The notes below the pieces were generated by a model that saw only the letters and a list, made by a program, of their open reading frames with translations, had not been told where the DNA came from and made no database searches. Made by a program: the position numbers and the translations under genes. Shown here piece after piece: positions 17,650 through 25,624 of a DNA stretch of 64,000 bases; the first letter of the stretch is position 1, and the number at the start of each line of letters is the position of its first letter. Origin of the DNA: an uncultured Bacteroidales bacterium (GTDB lineage: Bacteria > Bacteroidota > Bacteroidia > Bacteroidales > F082); NCBI GenBank assembly GCA_905234765.1, contig CAJOIF010000011.1:1-64000 (forward strand), in the 5' to 3' direction.

Positions 17650-19014
17650 TCAATGCTGAATGGCCATCAGCCTGATGTATTTGAGTACCATGTCACACCA
17701 AACGGAATCGCCGGGGTATTGGTAACGGGCATTGCCTTTTGGATCAGGAGTAAAGAGCGTTTCTCCATTGGGAGTGAGTGTAACCCAACCGCGTTCAGAA
17801 AGCTTATAAAACCCATCACCTTCCACTGCGTGAAGTACCGCTTGTGGATCCCACATCTTCTGCCCAGTATCGCAGTTGAGGAATTGATAAATCCACTTGA
17901 TAGGATGTGTATCGGTCCAATTCATGTCGGCAATAACGGTTTCAGGACGGTAATCTAGCGGATCGCCCACCTCGCCAGGCGAAAAGAGGATGTCGACCTC
18001 CTTGGGAAGCAACTCGAAGAATTTCAAGGAGAAATCAATGGCGGCCTTGAAGTTGTAGTCGGGTTCGACAGCCTCGCCAAACACGCCTCCCATAGCGTAA
18101 ATCTCCTTCACCTTGGTGCGAACCAATTCTACGCCATTCAATGGAGAGAACTCATCGGGGCCCGATTCCAGCAAGCGTGCCAATGAAGTCACGAACCCGA
18201 TGGAAGCAATAGTCACCGAATGGTCAGGCTGCTCGCTGAGGAGCTTACGATAGAGCTTATAGCCTTCCATATAGGTGCCATCGTCGCCCACGCTGCGCTT
18301 GAACATCGGTTCAGCATCAGTGGTACGGGCATATGGGGCATTATGGTATGTAATGAAGACATGCGGGGTCTCAACACCCTTCGTTTCCAACCCGATAGGA
18401 ATATCAGGATAGCCATAGAAGTTGTTCATCATATCGACAATATCGGCATTGGCCTTGCCCATACGGTCCACCACTACGCCAATCAGCGAGCAGCGTTTCA
18501 TATCCATGTATCGATACAACATCATAAGTGCAAACAGGTCATCGGTAGAACTACCCATATCGCAGTCGAGGATAATGCGGATGTCTTTCTGTTCATAGTT
18601 AGACCATACATTGATGCCTTTCGAGGTCACATACACCGTATGCTGGCCGTTCTCACGGGCGAAAGCCACGGCAGCAGCCAAACTGTCTTCAGGAAATGCG
18701 CGGTTGCTATCGAAGTAATATCTGCCGTTTTTGGGATTATACCATCCACCTACCAGATTATTATGTGCACGAGCATGTTTGATCACAGAGGGAAGACTTT
18801 TGCGGTCAAAACTGTTTTGTGTTGCCTTGTAGGAAACAATCAATCCTTCAGTGGGTTGACGCATTGTGTTGAGGTCAAGAGTGAATCCATCGGGATACAT
18901 CTGTCCCATGGCATAAATGACATTTACGAGTTCTTTGTCTGACAACTTCTCCTGAGCAAAACCGGGCAAAGCCAAAACAAGGAACAGCACGAGTAGGGTA
19001 TTTACTTTTTTCAT
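17650..19014 (-). CDS. Secreted nucleoside-hydrolase-like protein with an extra N-terminal domain
   Basis: A 454-residue protein with a signal peptide (MKKVNTLLVLFLVLALPGFAQ). Residues 25-135 form an unassigned domain containing GGWYNPKNGRYYFDSNRAF (89-107) and AVAFARENGQHTVYV. From about 147 there is an inosine-uridine nucleoside hydrolase-type domain: ILDCDMGSSTDDLFAL carries Asp150, Asp152, Asp158 and Asp159, matching the DTDMGSDxDD variant of the metal-binding site, followed by IYAMGGVFGEAVEPDYNF. The family cleaves the N-glycosidic bond of nucleosides; activity on this substrate class is inferred and secretion suggests an extracytoplasmic role. A TATTTTTG promoter lies upstream on the minus strand. 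It is transcribed divergently from the amidohydrolase gene and convergently with the ABC exporter gene. Confidence 0.75.
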   Translation of the reverse strand: MKKVNTLLVLFLVLALPGFAQEKLSDKELVNVIYAMGQMYPDGFTLDLNTMRQPTEGLIVSYKATQNSFDRKSLPSVIKHARAHNNLVGGWYNPKNGRYYFDSNRAFPEDSLAAAVAFARENGQHTVYVTSKGINVWSNYEQKDIRIILDCDMGSSTDDLFALMMLYRYMDMKRCSLIGVVVDRMGKANADIVDMMNNFYGYPDIPIGLETKGVETPHVFITYHNAPYARTTDAEPMFKRSVGDDGTYMEGYKLYRKLLSEQPDHSVTIASIGFVTSLARLLESGPDEFSPLNGVELVRTKVKEIYAMGGVFGEAVEPDYNFKAAIDFSLKFFELLPKEVDILFSPGEVGDPLDYRPETVIADMNWTDTHPIKWIYQFLNCDTGQKMWDPQAVLHAVEGDGFYKLSERGWVTLTPNGETLFTPDPKGNARYQYPGDSVWCDMVLKYIRLMAIQH

Positions 19015-19055
19015 GACAAATGATTTTAGTTAATACAATGATGGTTTTCGAATTA

Positions 19056-19084
19056 CAAAAATAGGGAAAATATATAAGCGACAA
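19056..19084 (-). promoter_or_regulatory. Predicted promoter of the nucleoside-hydrolase-like gene
   Basis: On the minus strand, TATTTTTG (19056-19063) is preceded, after 18 nt, by TTG (19082-19084). This is close to TTTG-N19-TAnnTTTG and lies 42 nt from the start codon. Confidence 0.6.
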
Positions 19085-19094
19085 GAATATCCCG

Positions 19095-19102
19095 TATCTT
19101 TG
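19095..19102 (+). promoter_or_regulatory. -7 box (TATCTTTG) for the amidohydrolase gene
   Basis: A TAnnTTTG match about 65 nt upstream of ATG 19167. It interleaves with the divergent promoter, so the two start sites lie within about 60 nt of each other. Confidence 0.5.
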
Positions 19103-19166
19103 CCTCGATTTTTGGATTAAAACACACCCATCAGTGACCATGAAAATTTGCCTAAATCATTATACA

Positions 19167-20801
19167 ATGAGAACACCTATAAAACAAATAGCCATCATCC
19201 CCGCGCTCTGCGCCATAATCTTGACCCTTATGATCTCCTGCAACAAAAAAACGCCCGTGGACCTCATCGTTCACAACGCCAACATTTACACTATTGACAA
19301 TGCTTTCTCCAAAGCTCAGGCCTTCGCTGTGAAAGATGGGAAGTTCGTTGCCGTCGGCGATGAAGGAACCATCATGCGCCAATACGCTGCCAAAGAAACC
19401 ATCAACGCCCAAGGCGACGCGGTGTATCCGGGCTTCATGGACGGACACTGCCACTTCACGGGCTACGGCGAGAATCTCGTCCGCTGGGCCGATCTGAAAG
19501 GCTGCCAGTCCTTCGAAGAGGTCATTGAACGCCTCAAGGTACACGACAGCCTCTACCCCGCCGAATGGCTCTTAGGTCGCGGCTGGGACCAAAACCTTTG
19601 GGATGTGGCCGAGTTCCCTGACAACACGAAACTGGCTGAGGTCTTCCCCAACAAAAAAGTCCTACTAACTCGTGTGGACGGTCATGCGGTGCTGGTCTCC
19701 AAGGAAGTGCTTGATCTGGCTGGCATTAACGAAAGCACAAAGATGGACGGTGGCATGGCCATCATCAAGGATAGTCGCTGCACGGGTGTTCTGTTGGACA
19801 ATCTTGCCGATGCCGCCAAGGCTTTGGTGCCTAAGATGGAGACGGCGTTGCGCGTTCAAGTCTTCTTAAAGGCACAAGAAAACTGCATGTCCGTTGGCCT
19901 GACCAGCGTCACTGACGCAGGATTGGACATTGCCTCTATTGAACTGATTGACAGCCTACAACAAGCTGGACAACTCAAGATGCACGTCAATGCGATGGTC
20001 AATCCCGACGACGAGACGATGGACCACTTCATGCGTCAAGGCGTTATCGACAAGGCAAGACTCACCGTCAGGAGCGTGAAAATCTATGCTGATGGTGCTT
20101 TAGGCTCACGCGGGGCAAAACTGCTTGAGCCTTACACAGATGACCCGTCGAATACTGGATTAATGGTAGAAAGCGACAACTTCTACCACCATGTCTGCCA
20201 AAAAGCCTTTGATGCCGGCTACCAAGTTTGCTGCCATGCCATCGGCGATGGCGGCGTACGACATATCTTAGACATTTACTCAGAATATCTGAAAGGCCAA
20301 AACGACCTCCGTTGGCGCATCGAGCACTCGCAGGTGGTGAATGAAGCCGACTTCCAGCGTTATGGTGAGTTGTCCGTCATCCCTTCCATCCAGACCACGC
20401 ACTGCACCTCCGACATGGACTGGGCAGGTGAACGCCTCGGCGAACGCATCAAAAACGCCTACGCCTACCAACGGCTGCTGCAACAGAACGGCTGGGTGGT
20501 CAATGGGACGGATTTCCCCATTGAGGACATCAGCCCTATCTATACCTTCTATGCCGCTGTCGCCCGCAAGCACTTGGACGGCACCCCTATTGAAGGCTTC
20601 CAGATGGAGAACGCCCTGAGTCGCGAACAAGCCCTGCGTTCCATCACCATTTGGGTGGCAAAAGGCTGTTTTTTAGAAAACCGTAAAGGCAGCATCGAAG
20701 TCGGGAAAGACGCTGATTTCGTGATCCTTGACCGCGACTTAATGACGGTAGCGGAAAATGAAATCCCAGAGGCCAAGGTGAAGATGTGCCATATTTTTTG
20801 A
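19167..20801 (+). CDS. Amidohydrolase family lipoprotein (YtcJ/amidohydrolase-3 type)
   Basis: A 544-residue protein. ATG 19167 is preferred over the upstream GTG because it gives a lipoprotein signal (hydrophobic segment ending LTLMISC). The metal-dependent hydrolase core begins DLIVHNANIYTIDNAFSKAQAFAVKDGKFVAVG (split here for reading), and GFMDGHCHF carries the HxH metal ligands His94 and His96. Further ligand regions are CCHAIGDGGVRHILD and WRIEHSQVV, and the C-terminus has FPIEDISP. The YtcJ branch includes many uncharacterised imidase or amidase-like enzymes; the substrate is unknown. A lipid anchor would place it in the envelope. It ends 3 nt before the convergent beta-propeller gene. 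Confidence 0.82.
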   Translation: MRTPIKQIAIIPALCAIILTLMISCNKKTPVDLIVHNANIYTIDNAFSKAQAFAVKDGKFVAVGDEGTIMRQYAAKETINAQGDAVYPGFMDGHCHFTGYGENLVRWADLKGCQSFEEVIERLKVHDSLYPAEWLLGRGWDQNLWDVAEFPDNTKLAEVFPNKKVLLTRVDGHAVLVSKEVLDLAGINESTKMDGGMAIIKDSRCTGVLLDNLADAAKALVPKMETALRVQVFLKAQENCMSVGLTSVTDAGLDIASIELIDSLQQAGQLKMHVNAMVNPDDETMDHFMRQGVIDKARLTVRSVKIYADGALGSRGAKLLEPYTDDPSNTGLMVESDNFYHHVCQKAFDAGYQVCCHAIGDGGVRHILDIYSEYLKGQNDLRWRIEHSQVVNEADFQRYGELSVIPSIQTTHCTSDMDWAGERLGERIKNAYAYQRLLQQNGWVVNGTDFPIEDISPIYTFYAAVARKHLDGTPIEGFQMENALSREQALRSITIWVAKGCFLENRKGSIEVGKDADFVILDRDLMTVAENEIPEAKVKMCHIF

Positions 20802-20804
20802 TCC

Positions 20805-22094
20805 TCAATACGCTATCTTGAAGATATCCACACAATTGCCGCCTTCTTTATCTCGACCCTGCGAAGTGGTATAAACGTATTTCCCATCCTTGGATATATC
20901 CAAACCAACGGGATATGAGTCGGCTGGAATGGTAACGACCGTTTTCATGGTCAAGGCATCGACCACAGTAAGGCAACTCCCAAAATTGCAAGCCGCCACT
21001 ACATAACGGCCATCAGGAGTGATTTCAATGGTCCGAGTGCCCGCCCCGACCTTGCAATTCTCCCATTCCGTATATTTCGCCTTTTTATCCGCCATGGAAG
21101 CGACCGTATCCATAAACGCACCCAAAGAAGCGCGTTGCACATAACCGCTTTTGTTGATACTCAGGTAGAGATAGTCGTTTCTGATGATTAAATGCCGAAG
21201 ATTGGGCTTCATACCGTAGACCATACCAAGATACTCGGATTTAGCGACATCTATCACCGCAATACCGCCCTTACCACCCATACATCCAACCAGAAGATAA
21301 TGACTATCTGGGGTAAACACCGTCCCACGAAGACATAATCCGCTATTAATGTCGCGATTGACGGGAGTCTCAAGATCAAAATCCAACGTCAGCTTTTTGT
21401 CCACTTCCACACATGACACATAACGCCATTCAGAAGGAGACTCACTACTGATATCGATAAAACCCACGGTGTTGTTTCCCCAATGGGTAACGGCGACATA
21501 CCTGTTATCGGGCGAAACGGCAATCATTTTGGGCAACGGTCCCGTTTCCATCAAGCGGATGATGCTATCCATCTCTGTATCAATGACCGCCACCGCTGAG
21601 GGATCTTGGGCGTTGAGGTCGTAGCTGCGACGGTAATACGGCACCCAAAGATACCGACCCTCATGCGAAAACGTACTTTCTACAGGTTTGCCGTAGAAAG
21701 TATTTAGCGAAGTCGTATAATGCGTGAACTCAAACAATCCAGAAGGTTTGCTCCACAAAGCTGAATCCGCTTCGTTGAACTTATGGCTGATGACCTTTAG
21801 CTTTTTGTTCGTTTTCGCATCATAAACCACCGTCCTGGCACCTTCCAACGAATTGACATAGTATTTGGTCCCATCAGGATGGATATTGACCGACTTGGGC
21901 GAACGGATGTCCCTGTCCAAAGTCAAGGTGTCCGAAGAAGCATAATACTGTTTTTTCGACACCAAAGTGATGGTAAACGATCCATCGGCAGATTTTGCCG
22001 AACTACCCAAAGTGGGATGCACCACGTTTTGGGCATCCGCTAAGAGTGAGAATACAAAAAGCAGGGTTATAAGGCAAAACGGGCTCTTTTTCAT
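20805..22094 (-). CDS. Secreted YVTN/YncE-type beta-propeller protein
   Basis: A 429-residue protein from ATG 22094; the open frame extends 18 codons further, but only this start gives a clean signal peptide (MKKSPFCLITLLFVFSLLADAQ). The mature part is a series of propeller blades with the recurring pattern of D-G-R/K-Y-V followed by a VVDALT-type strand: SVNIHPDGTKYYVNSLEGA, IAVSPDNRYVAVTHWGNNT, FTPDSHYLLVGCMGGKG, ITPDGRYVVAACNFG, and DISKDGKYVYTTSQGRD. Such propellers usually act as binding or scaffold surfaces; no catalytic residues or T9SS tail are visible. It is 7 nt downstream of the NlpC/P60 gene, so both are likely on one transcript. Confidence 0.78.
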   Translation of the reverse strand: MKKSPFCLITLLFVFSLLADAQNVVHPTLGSSAKSADGSFTITLVSKKQYYASSDTLTLDRDIRSPKSVNIHPDGTKYYVNSLEGARTVVYDAKTNKKLKVISHKFNEADSALWSKPSGLFEFTHYTTSLNTFYGKPVESTFSHEGRYLWVPYYRRSYDLNAQDPSAVAVIDTEMDSIIRLMETGPLPKMIAVSPDNRYVAVTHWGNNTVGFIDISSESPSEWRYVSCVEVDKKLTLDFDLETPVNRDINSGLCLRGTVFTPDSHYLLVGCMGGKGGIAVIDVAKSEYLGMVYGMKPNLRHLIIRNDYLYLSINKSGYVQRASLGAFMDTVASMADKKAKYTEWENCKVGAGTRTIEITPDGRYVVAACNFGSCLTVVDALTMKTVVTIPADSYPVGLDISKDGKYVYTTSQGRDKEGGNCVDIFKIAY

Positions 22095-22101
22095 TTCAAA
22101 C

Positions 22102-22758
22102 TCAAGATTCAGGAAGGATACGGCAAGCGGTAATGTAACGCTTGGCATAATAGGTTTCGGTTGAGGTAGAAACGGTCACGCCCAATTTCACCGTAGCATG
22201 AATGAACGTAAAACGATGGTTGACAATATCGTTATCAACTACAATGGCAACATGACCTATCTGTTTGGTTTTCTTGCGACCGCCATAAAACACCAAATCG
22301 CCTCTTTTCAAGTCCTCCGGTTTCTTGATCTCCATCCAGCCGTCCTTCAGTTGACCGTCTGCCGTCCGTTTCAATTCATATCCAAAATGTCCGAAAACAT
22401 AGGAAGTAAAACCTGAACAATCAAACTTGTTAGGACCTTTCCCGGAAGGCACATACGGCACCTTCAGGAAACGCATGGCATAGTCAATAATGCTATCCGC
22501 CACGTTATGACTATAGCCAAAACCAAATTTGAACGGATTCAATGGTTCAAACATAGAAGAATCCCACGCCAGCAAAACTCTATCAAAGCGCAAGGCTTGC
22601 AGTTCCTCCACAGGATGAAGAGTATCTTTCCTAAATGCCACACTGTCGCTTCCACGTACCGATTTCGAAAACGTTGTGCATCCTTCTACAAAAACGAGTG
22701 AAAGCAATACGGAAAGAAACGACACGATAGAAACCAATGTCCTCTTTTCTTTTCTCAT
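22102..22758 (-). CDS. NlpC/P60-family peptidoglycan hydrolase, lipoprotein
   Basis: A 218-residue protein from ATG 22758. The hydrophobic N-terminus ends FVEGC, with Cys27 as the likely lipidated residue. The C-terminal NlpC/P60 domain has Cys114 (KFDCSGFTSYVF), His169 (QIGHVAIVVDND) and a third polar residue, His187 (FIHAT), the family catalytic triad. LKRGDLVFYGG is the conserved strand between them. Members cleave D-glutamyl-diaminopimelate bonds in the cell wall. It is the first gene of a two-gene minus-strand unit with the beta-propeller, and shares a divergent promoter region with the UvrA-like gene. Confidence 0.87.
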   Translation of the reverse strand: MRKEKRTLVSIVSFLSVLLSLVFVEGCTTFSKSVRGSDSVAFRKDTLHPVEELQALRFDRVLLAWDSSMFEPLNPFKFGFGYSHNVADSIIDYAMRFLKVPYVPSGKGPNKFDCSGFTSYVFGHFGYELKRTADGQLKDGWMEIKKPEDLKRGDLVFYGGRKKTKQIGHVAIVVDNDIVNHRFTFIHATVKLGVTVSTSTETYYAKRYITACRILPES

Positions 22759-22765
22759 GGGACGG

Positions 22766-22798
22766 CAAAAATAATATTTTTTACCTTTGCAACGCAAA
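22766..22798 (-). promoter_or_regulatory. Predicted promoter of the NlpC/P60 - beta-propeller unit
   Basis: On the minus strand, TATTTTTG (22766-22773) is preceded by TTTG (22795-22798) with a 21-nt spacer. The box lies 8 nt from the start codon, giving an almost leaderless transcript. Confidence 0.55.
22782..22789 (+). promoter_or_regulatory. -7 box (TACCTTTG) for the UvrA-like gene
   Basis: A TAnnTTTG match 20 nt upstream of ATG 22809. It overlaps the spacer of the divergent promoter, so the two promoters may compete. Confidence 0.55.
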
Positions 22799-22808
22799 AA
22801 AAAGAGCC

Positions 22809-25067
22809 ATGTCCGACATTTATGACCCGATCCTCATCAAGGACGCCACCGAGAACAACCTGAAACACGTCACCGTTGAAATCCCAAAACGACAAATCAC
22901 AGTAGTGACAGGCGTGTCAGGCTCGGGCAAGTCCTCGTTGGTGCTCGACACCATCGCCGCCAAGTCGCGCCGCGAGCTAAATGACACCTTTCCTTCCTTT
23001 ACACAGCAATACCTACCCAAATACGGTCGTCCCCATGTCGGCGACATCGAGAACTTGCCCATAGCTATCGTCATTGAGCAAAGGAAGCCGACTTCCAACT
23101 CACGCTCCACAGTAGGCACATACACAGATATTTACGCCTTGTTGCGTCTGCTGTTTTCGCGTATCGGGCAGCCTTTTGTGGGCTATTCCGACGCCTTCTC
23201 GTTCAACCACCCTTCGGGCAGTTGTCCGCGTTGCGCCGGTTTGGGTGAAATCCGCGAGTTGGACATTCATAAACTGGTCGACTTCGACAAGTCTCTCAAC
23301 GATGAAGACACTATCCATTACATAGCCTTCGGCAAGGGTGGCTGGCGTTGGATCCGTTACGCCCACAGCGGCCTCTTCGACCTCGACAAGAAAATCAAGG
23401 ACTACTCGCCCGAGGAACTCGATTTGTTCCTCAACTCACCACAAATCAGGCTGAAAAACCCACCCTCGAACTGGCCAAAAAGTGCTAAGTACGAAGGACT
23501 TATCCCGCGCATGTACCGCAGTATCATCAACTCGGAGGAAGGGTTGCTCCACGCCGCCGTCCTCAACCCGATGCTGACCATGGGCACTTGTCCCGACTGC
23601 GGCGGTACGCGCCTCAACGAGAAGATACGCTCATGCAAAATCAAGGGTGTGAACATCGCCGAAGTGACTGCCTTGAGCATCACCGATTGCCGCCAGTGGA
23701 TGGAAACCATCGACAACCCGCTGGCTGAGGACATCAAGCACGCCACCATCGAGCGTTTGGCTGCCTTGGAGGAAATCGGACTTGGTTATCTCACTTTGGA
23801 TCGCGCCATCGGAACACTTTCGGGCGGCGAAGCACAACGCTGCAAGATCGCCAAGTACATCAACTCGCCGCTCTCCGACGTGATGTATATCCTCGACGAG
23901 CCCAGCGTGGGCCTGCACAACCACGACATCCTGCTCATGCAGAAGTCGGTGCAAAAGCTGAAAAACCACGGCAACACCGTCATCCTTGTCGAGCACCACA
24001 AGGACATGATCAAAATCGCCGACCACATCATCGACATGGGTCCAGGTGCAGGCATGAAAGGCGGCGAAATCGTTTTTGAAGGCTCTTATCATGAACTACT
24101 TCACAGTCAGACTCTTACAGGAATCTCGCTCAGCGCAACGAGTGAAATCAAGGAAATTGCTCGCCAACCCAAATCGTTCTTCCATTTGGAAAGTGCCACT
24201 TTACACAACCTCAAAAACCTCATTGTCGACCTGCCTTTGGGCGTGATGTGTGGCATTGCAGGCGTGGCCGGTTCGGGCAAGAGTTCACTGATGGAGTGTT
24301 TCCGCAAGGCCTACCCGCAGCCTGAAGAAATCGTCTACATCAGCCAAAAGAACATCGGCATCAGCCTGCGCTCTACCCCTGCCACTTATTTGGAAGTCGC
24401 CGACGATATCCGCAAACTCTTCGCCAAGGTGAACAAGACCAAAGCCGACCTGTTTTCTTTCAATGGCAAAGGTGGCTGTCCTGTTTGTCAAGGCAAGGGC
24501 GTGATTGTCAGCGATATGGCCTTTATGGATGCCATTGAGACCACTTGCGAGGCTTGTGGCGGACTGCGTTACAGCAACGAAGTACTGGCATATAAGGTCA
24601 ACGATATGAACATCGCTGAAGTGATGAACCTCACGGCCAACAAAGCCTCCGAACTCTTTGCTGGCACCGTCATTGCCGAGAAACTGGAGCCGCTGCGCAA
24701 AGTCGGGCTGGGCTATCTGCATCTGAACCAGTCGCTTTCGACGCTCTCGGGGGGTGAACTGCAGCGCATCAAGTTGGCCTCCTACCTCCGTGATGCGGGC
24801 AAAATCTTCATCATGGACGAGCCTTCCGACGGCCTGCACCTCAACGACATCAAGCGTATCCTTGACCTCTTTGACAACATGGTCGAGGCAGGCAACACCA
24901 TCTTCCTCATCGAGCACAACCTGGAAATGCTAAAGGCCTGCGACTACCTCATCGAACTCGGTCCTGGTGGTGGCAACATGGGCGGCAAACTCATTTTCCA
25001 TGGCACACCGAAAGAAATGATGGATTGTAAAAACTCTGTCACGGGACCCTATTTGGGCAATTATTAA
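22809..25067 (+). CDS. Short UvrA-like ABC ATPase (UvrA2/drug-resistance type)
   Basis: A 752-residue protein; full-length UvrA is about 940. ATG 22809 is chosen because the longer frame would start inside the promoter. It has two ABC modules: Walker A GVSGSGKSS (35-43) and GVAGSGKSS in the second half, with signatures LSGGEAQRCKIA and LSGGELQRIKLA. Zinc-binding pairs are seen as CPRC, CPDC, CPVC and CEAC. The region after the first Walker A passes directly from the ATPase to FSFNHPSGSCPRCAGLGE, so the UvrB-binding insertion of canonical UvrA appears to be missing. That pattern fits UvrA2-like proteins linked in other bacteria to resistance to DNA-binding compounds rather than to standard excision repair. 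No drug gene is adjacent. Confidence 0.85.
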   Translation: MSDIYDPILIKDATENNLKHVTVEIPKRQITVVTGVSGSGKSSLVLDTIAAKSRRELNDTFPSFTQQYLPKYGRPHVGDIENLPIAIVIEQRKPTSNSRSTVGTYTDIYALLRLLFSRIGQPFVGYSDAFSFNHPSGSCPRCAGLGEIRELDIHKLVDFDKSLNDEDTIHYIAFGKGGWRWIRYAHSGLFDLDKKIKDYSPEELDLFLNSPQIRLKNPPSNWPKSAKYEGLIPRMYRSIINSEEGLLHAAVLNPMLTMGTCPDCGGTRLNEKIRSCKIKGVNIAEVTALSITDCRQWMETIDNPLAEDIKHATIERLAALEEIGLGYLTLDRAIGTLSGGEAQRCKIAKYINSPLSDVMYILDEPSVGLHNHDILLMQKSVQKLKNHGNTVILVEHHKDMIKIADHIIDMGPGAGMKGGEIVFEGSYHELLHSQTLTGISLSATSEIKEIARQPKSFFHLESATLHNLKNLIVDLPLGVMCGIAGVAGSGKSSLMECFRKAYPQPEEIVYISQKNIGISLRSTPATYLEVADDIRKLFAKVNKTKADLFSFNGKGGCPVCQGKGVIVSDMAFMDAIETTCEACGGLRYSNEVLAYKVNDMNIAEVMNLTANKASELFAGTVIAEKLEPLRKVGLGYLHLNQSLSTLSGGELQRIKLASYLRDAGKIFIMDEPSDGLHLNDIKRILDLFDNMVEAGNTIFLIEHNLEMLKACDYLIELGPGGGNMGGKLIFHGTPKEMMDCKNSVTGPYLGNY

Positions 25068-25097
25068 AAAATTGCCATCGCTGTTTAGATTTTTTTC

Positions 25098-25105
25098 TAT
25101 TTTTG
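25098..25105 (+). promoter_or_regulatory. -7 box (TATTTTTG) for the T9SS protein - beta-helix pair
   Basis: An exact TAnnTTTG match 33 nt upstream of ATG 25139. A TTG occurs 23 nt further upstream, longer than the ideal spacer. Confidence 0.55.
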
Positions 25106-25138
25106 CAATTTTGTATTTCTAATCAAAATCAATTTATA

Positions 25139-25624
25139 ATGAAACGTTTATTCCGACACGGATTGCTGCTCGCAACCCTGATATTAGGGTCGATTTTCCA
25201 ACTTGCAGCGCAATCCACCCAGATGACCATCTATATGAACGATGGCACCGAACACACCTATAACATGGCAGAGAACGACCGGTTCTATTTTGAAGACAAT
25301 GAACGACTTGTGGTAGAAATCCAAGCCAATTCCAAATCAGAAAGGTATAATTTGGCTGACATCCGTAAAATCATGTGCAATGAGACGGAAGGCATCGAAG
25401 AAGCCTCTAGCACTTCTATTTGCCTTTCTCCCAACCCCGTCCACGATGCTTTCATGCTCCGCAACCTTGAAGGCATCCAAAACATCTTCATTTATTCCCT
25501 TGACGGACAGCTAATGAAATCGTTAGAAGTTACTGGAGACCAACTCATTGACATCGTCGACTTCCCTGTCGGCATCTATCTTGTGAAGACCCAGTCATCC
25601 ACCCATAAAATAATCAAGCTATGA
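25139..25624 (+). CDS. Small secreted protein with T9SS sorting domain
   Basis: A 161-residue protein. Signal peptide to LAAQ, then a short domain (MTIYMNDGTEHTYNMAEND and YNLADIRKIMC) that resembles the N-terminal segment of the next protein, then a T9SS type A domain from about residue 97 (CLSPNPVHDAFML to the end). ATG 25139 gives the signal peptide; the frame is open 12 codons upstream through the promoter. Its stop overlaps the ATG of the beta-helix gene (ATGA), so the two are translationally coupled. The next protein has no recognisable T9SS tail, so this small protein could be a partner or carrier; that is inference. Confidence 0.75.
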   Translation: MKRLFRHGLLLATLILGSIFQLAAQSTQMTIYMNDGTEHTYNMAENDRFYFEDNERLVVEIQANSKSERYNLADIRKIMCNETEGIEEASSTSICLSPNPVHDAFMLRNLEGIQNIFIYSLDGQLMKSLEVTGDQLIDIVDFPVGIYLVKTQSSTHKIIKL

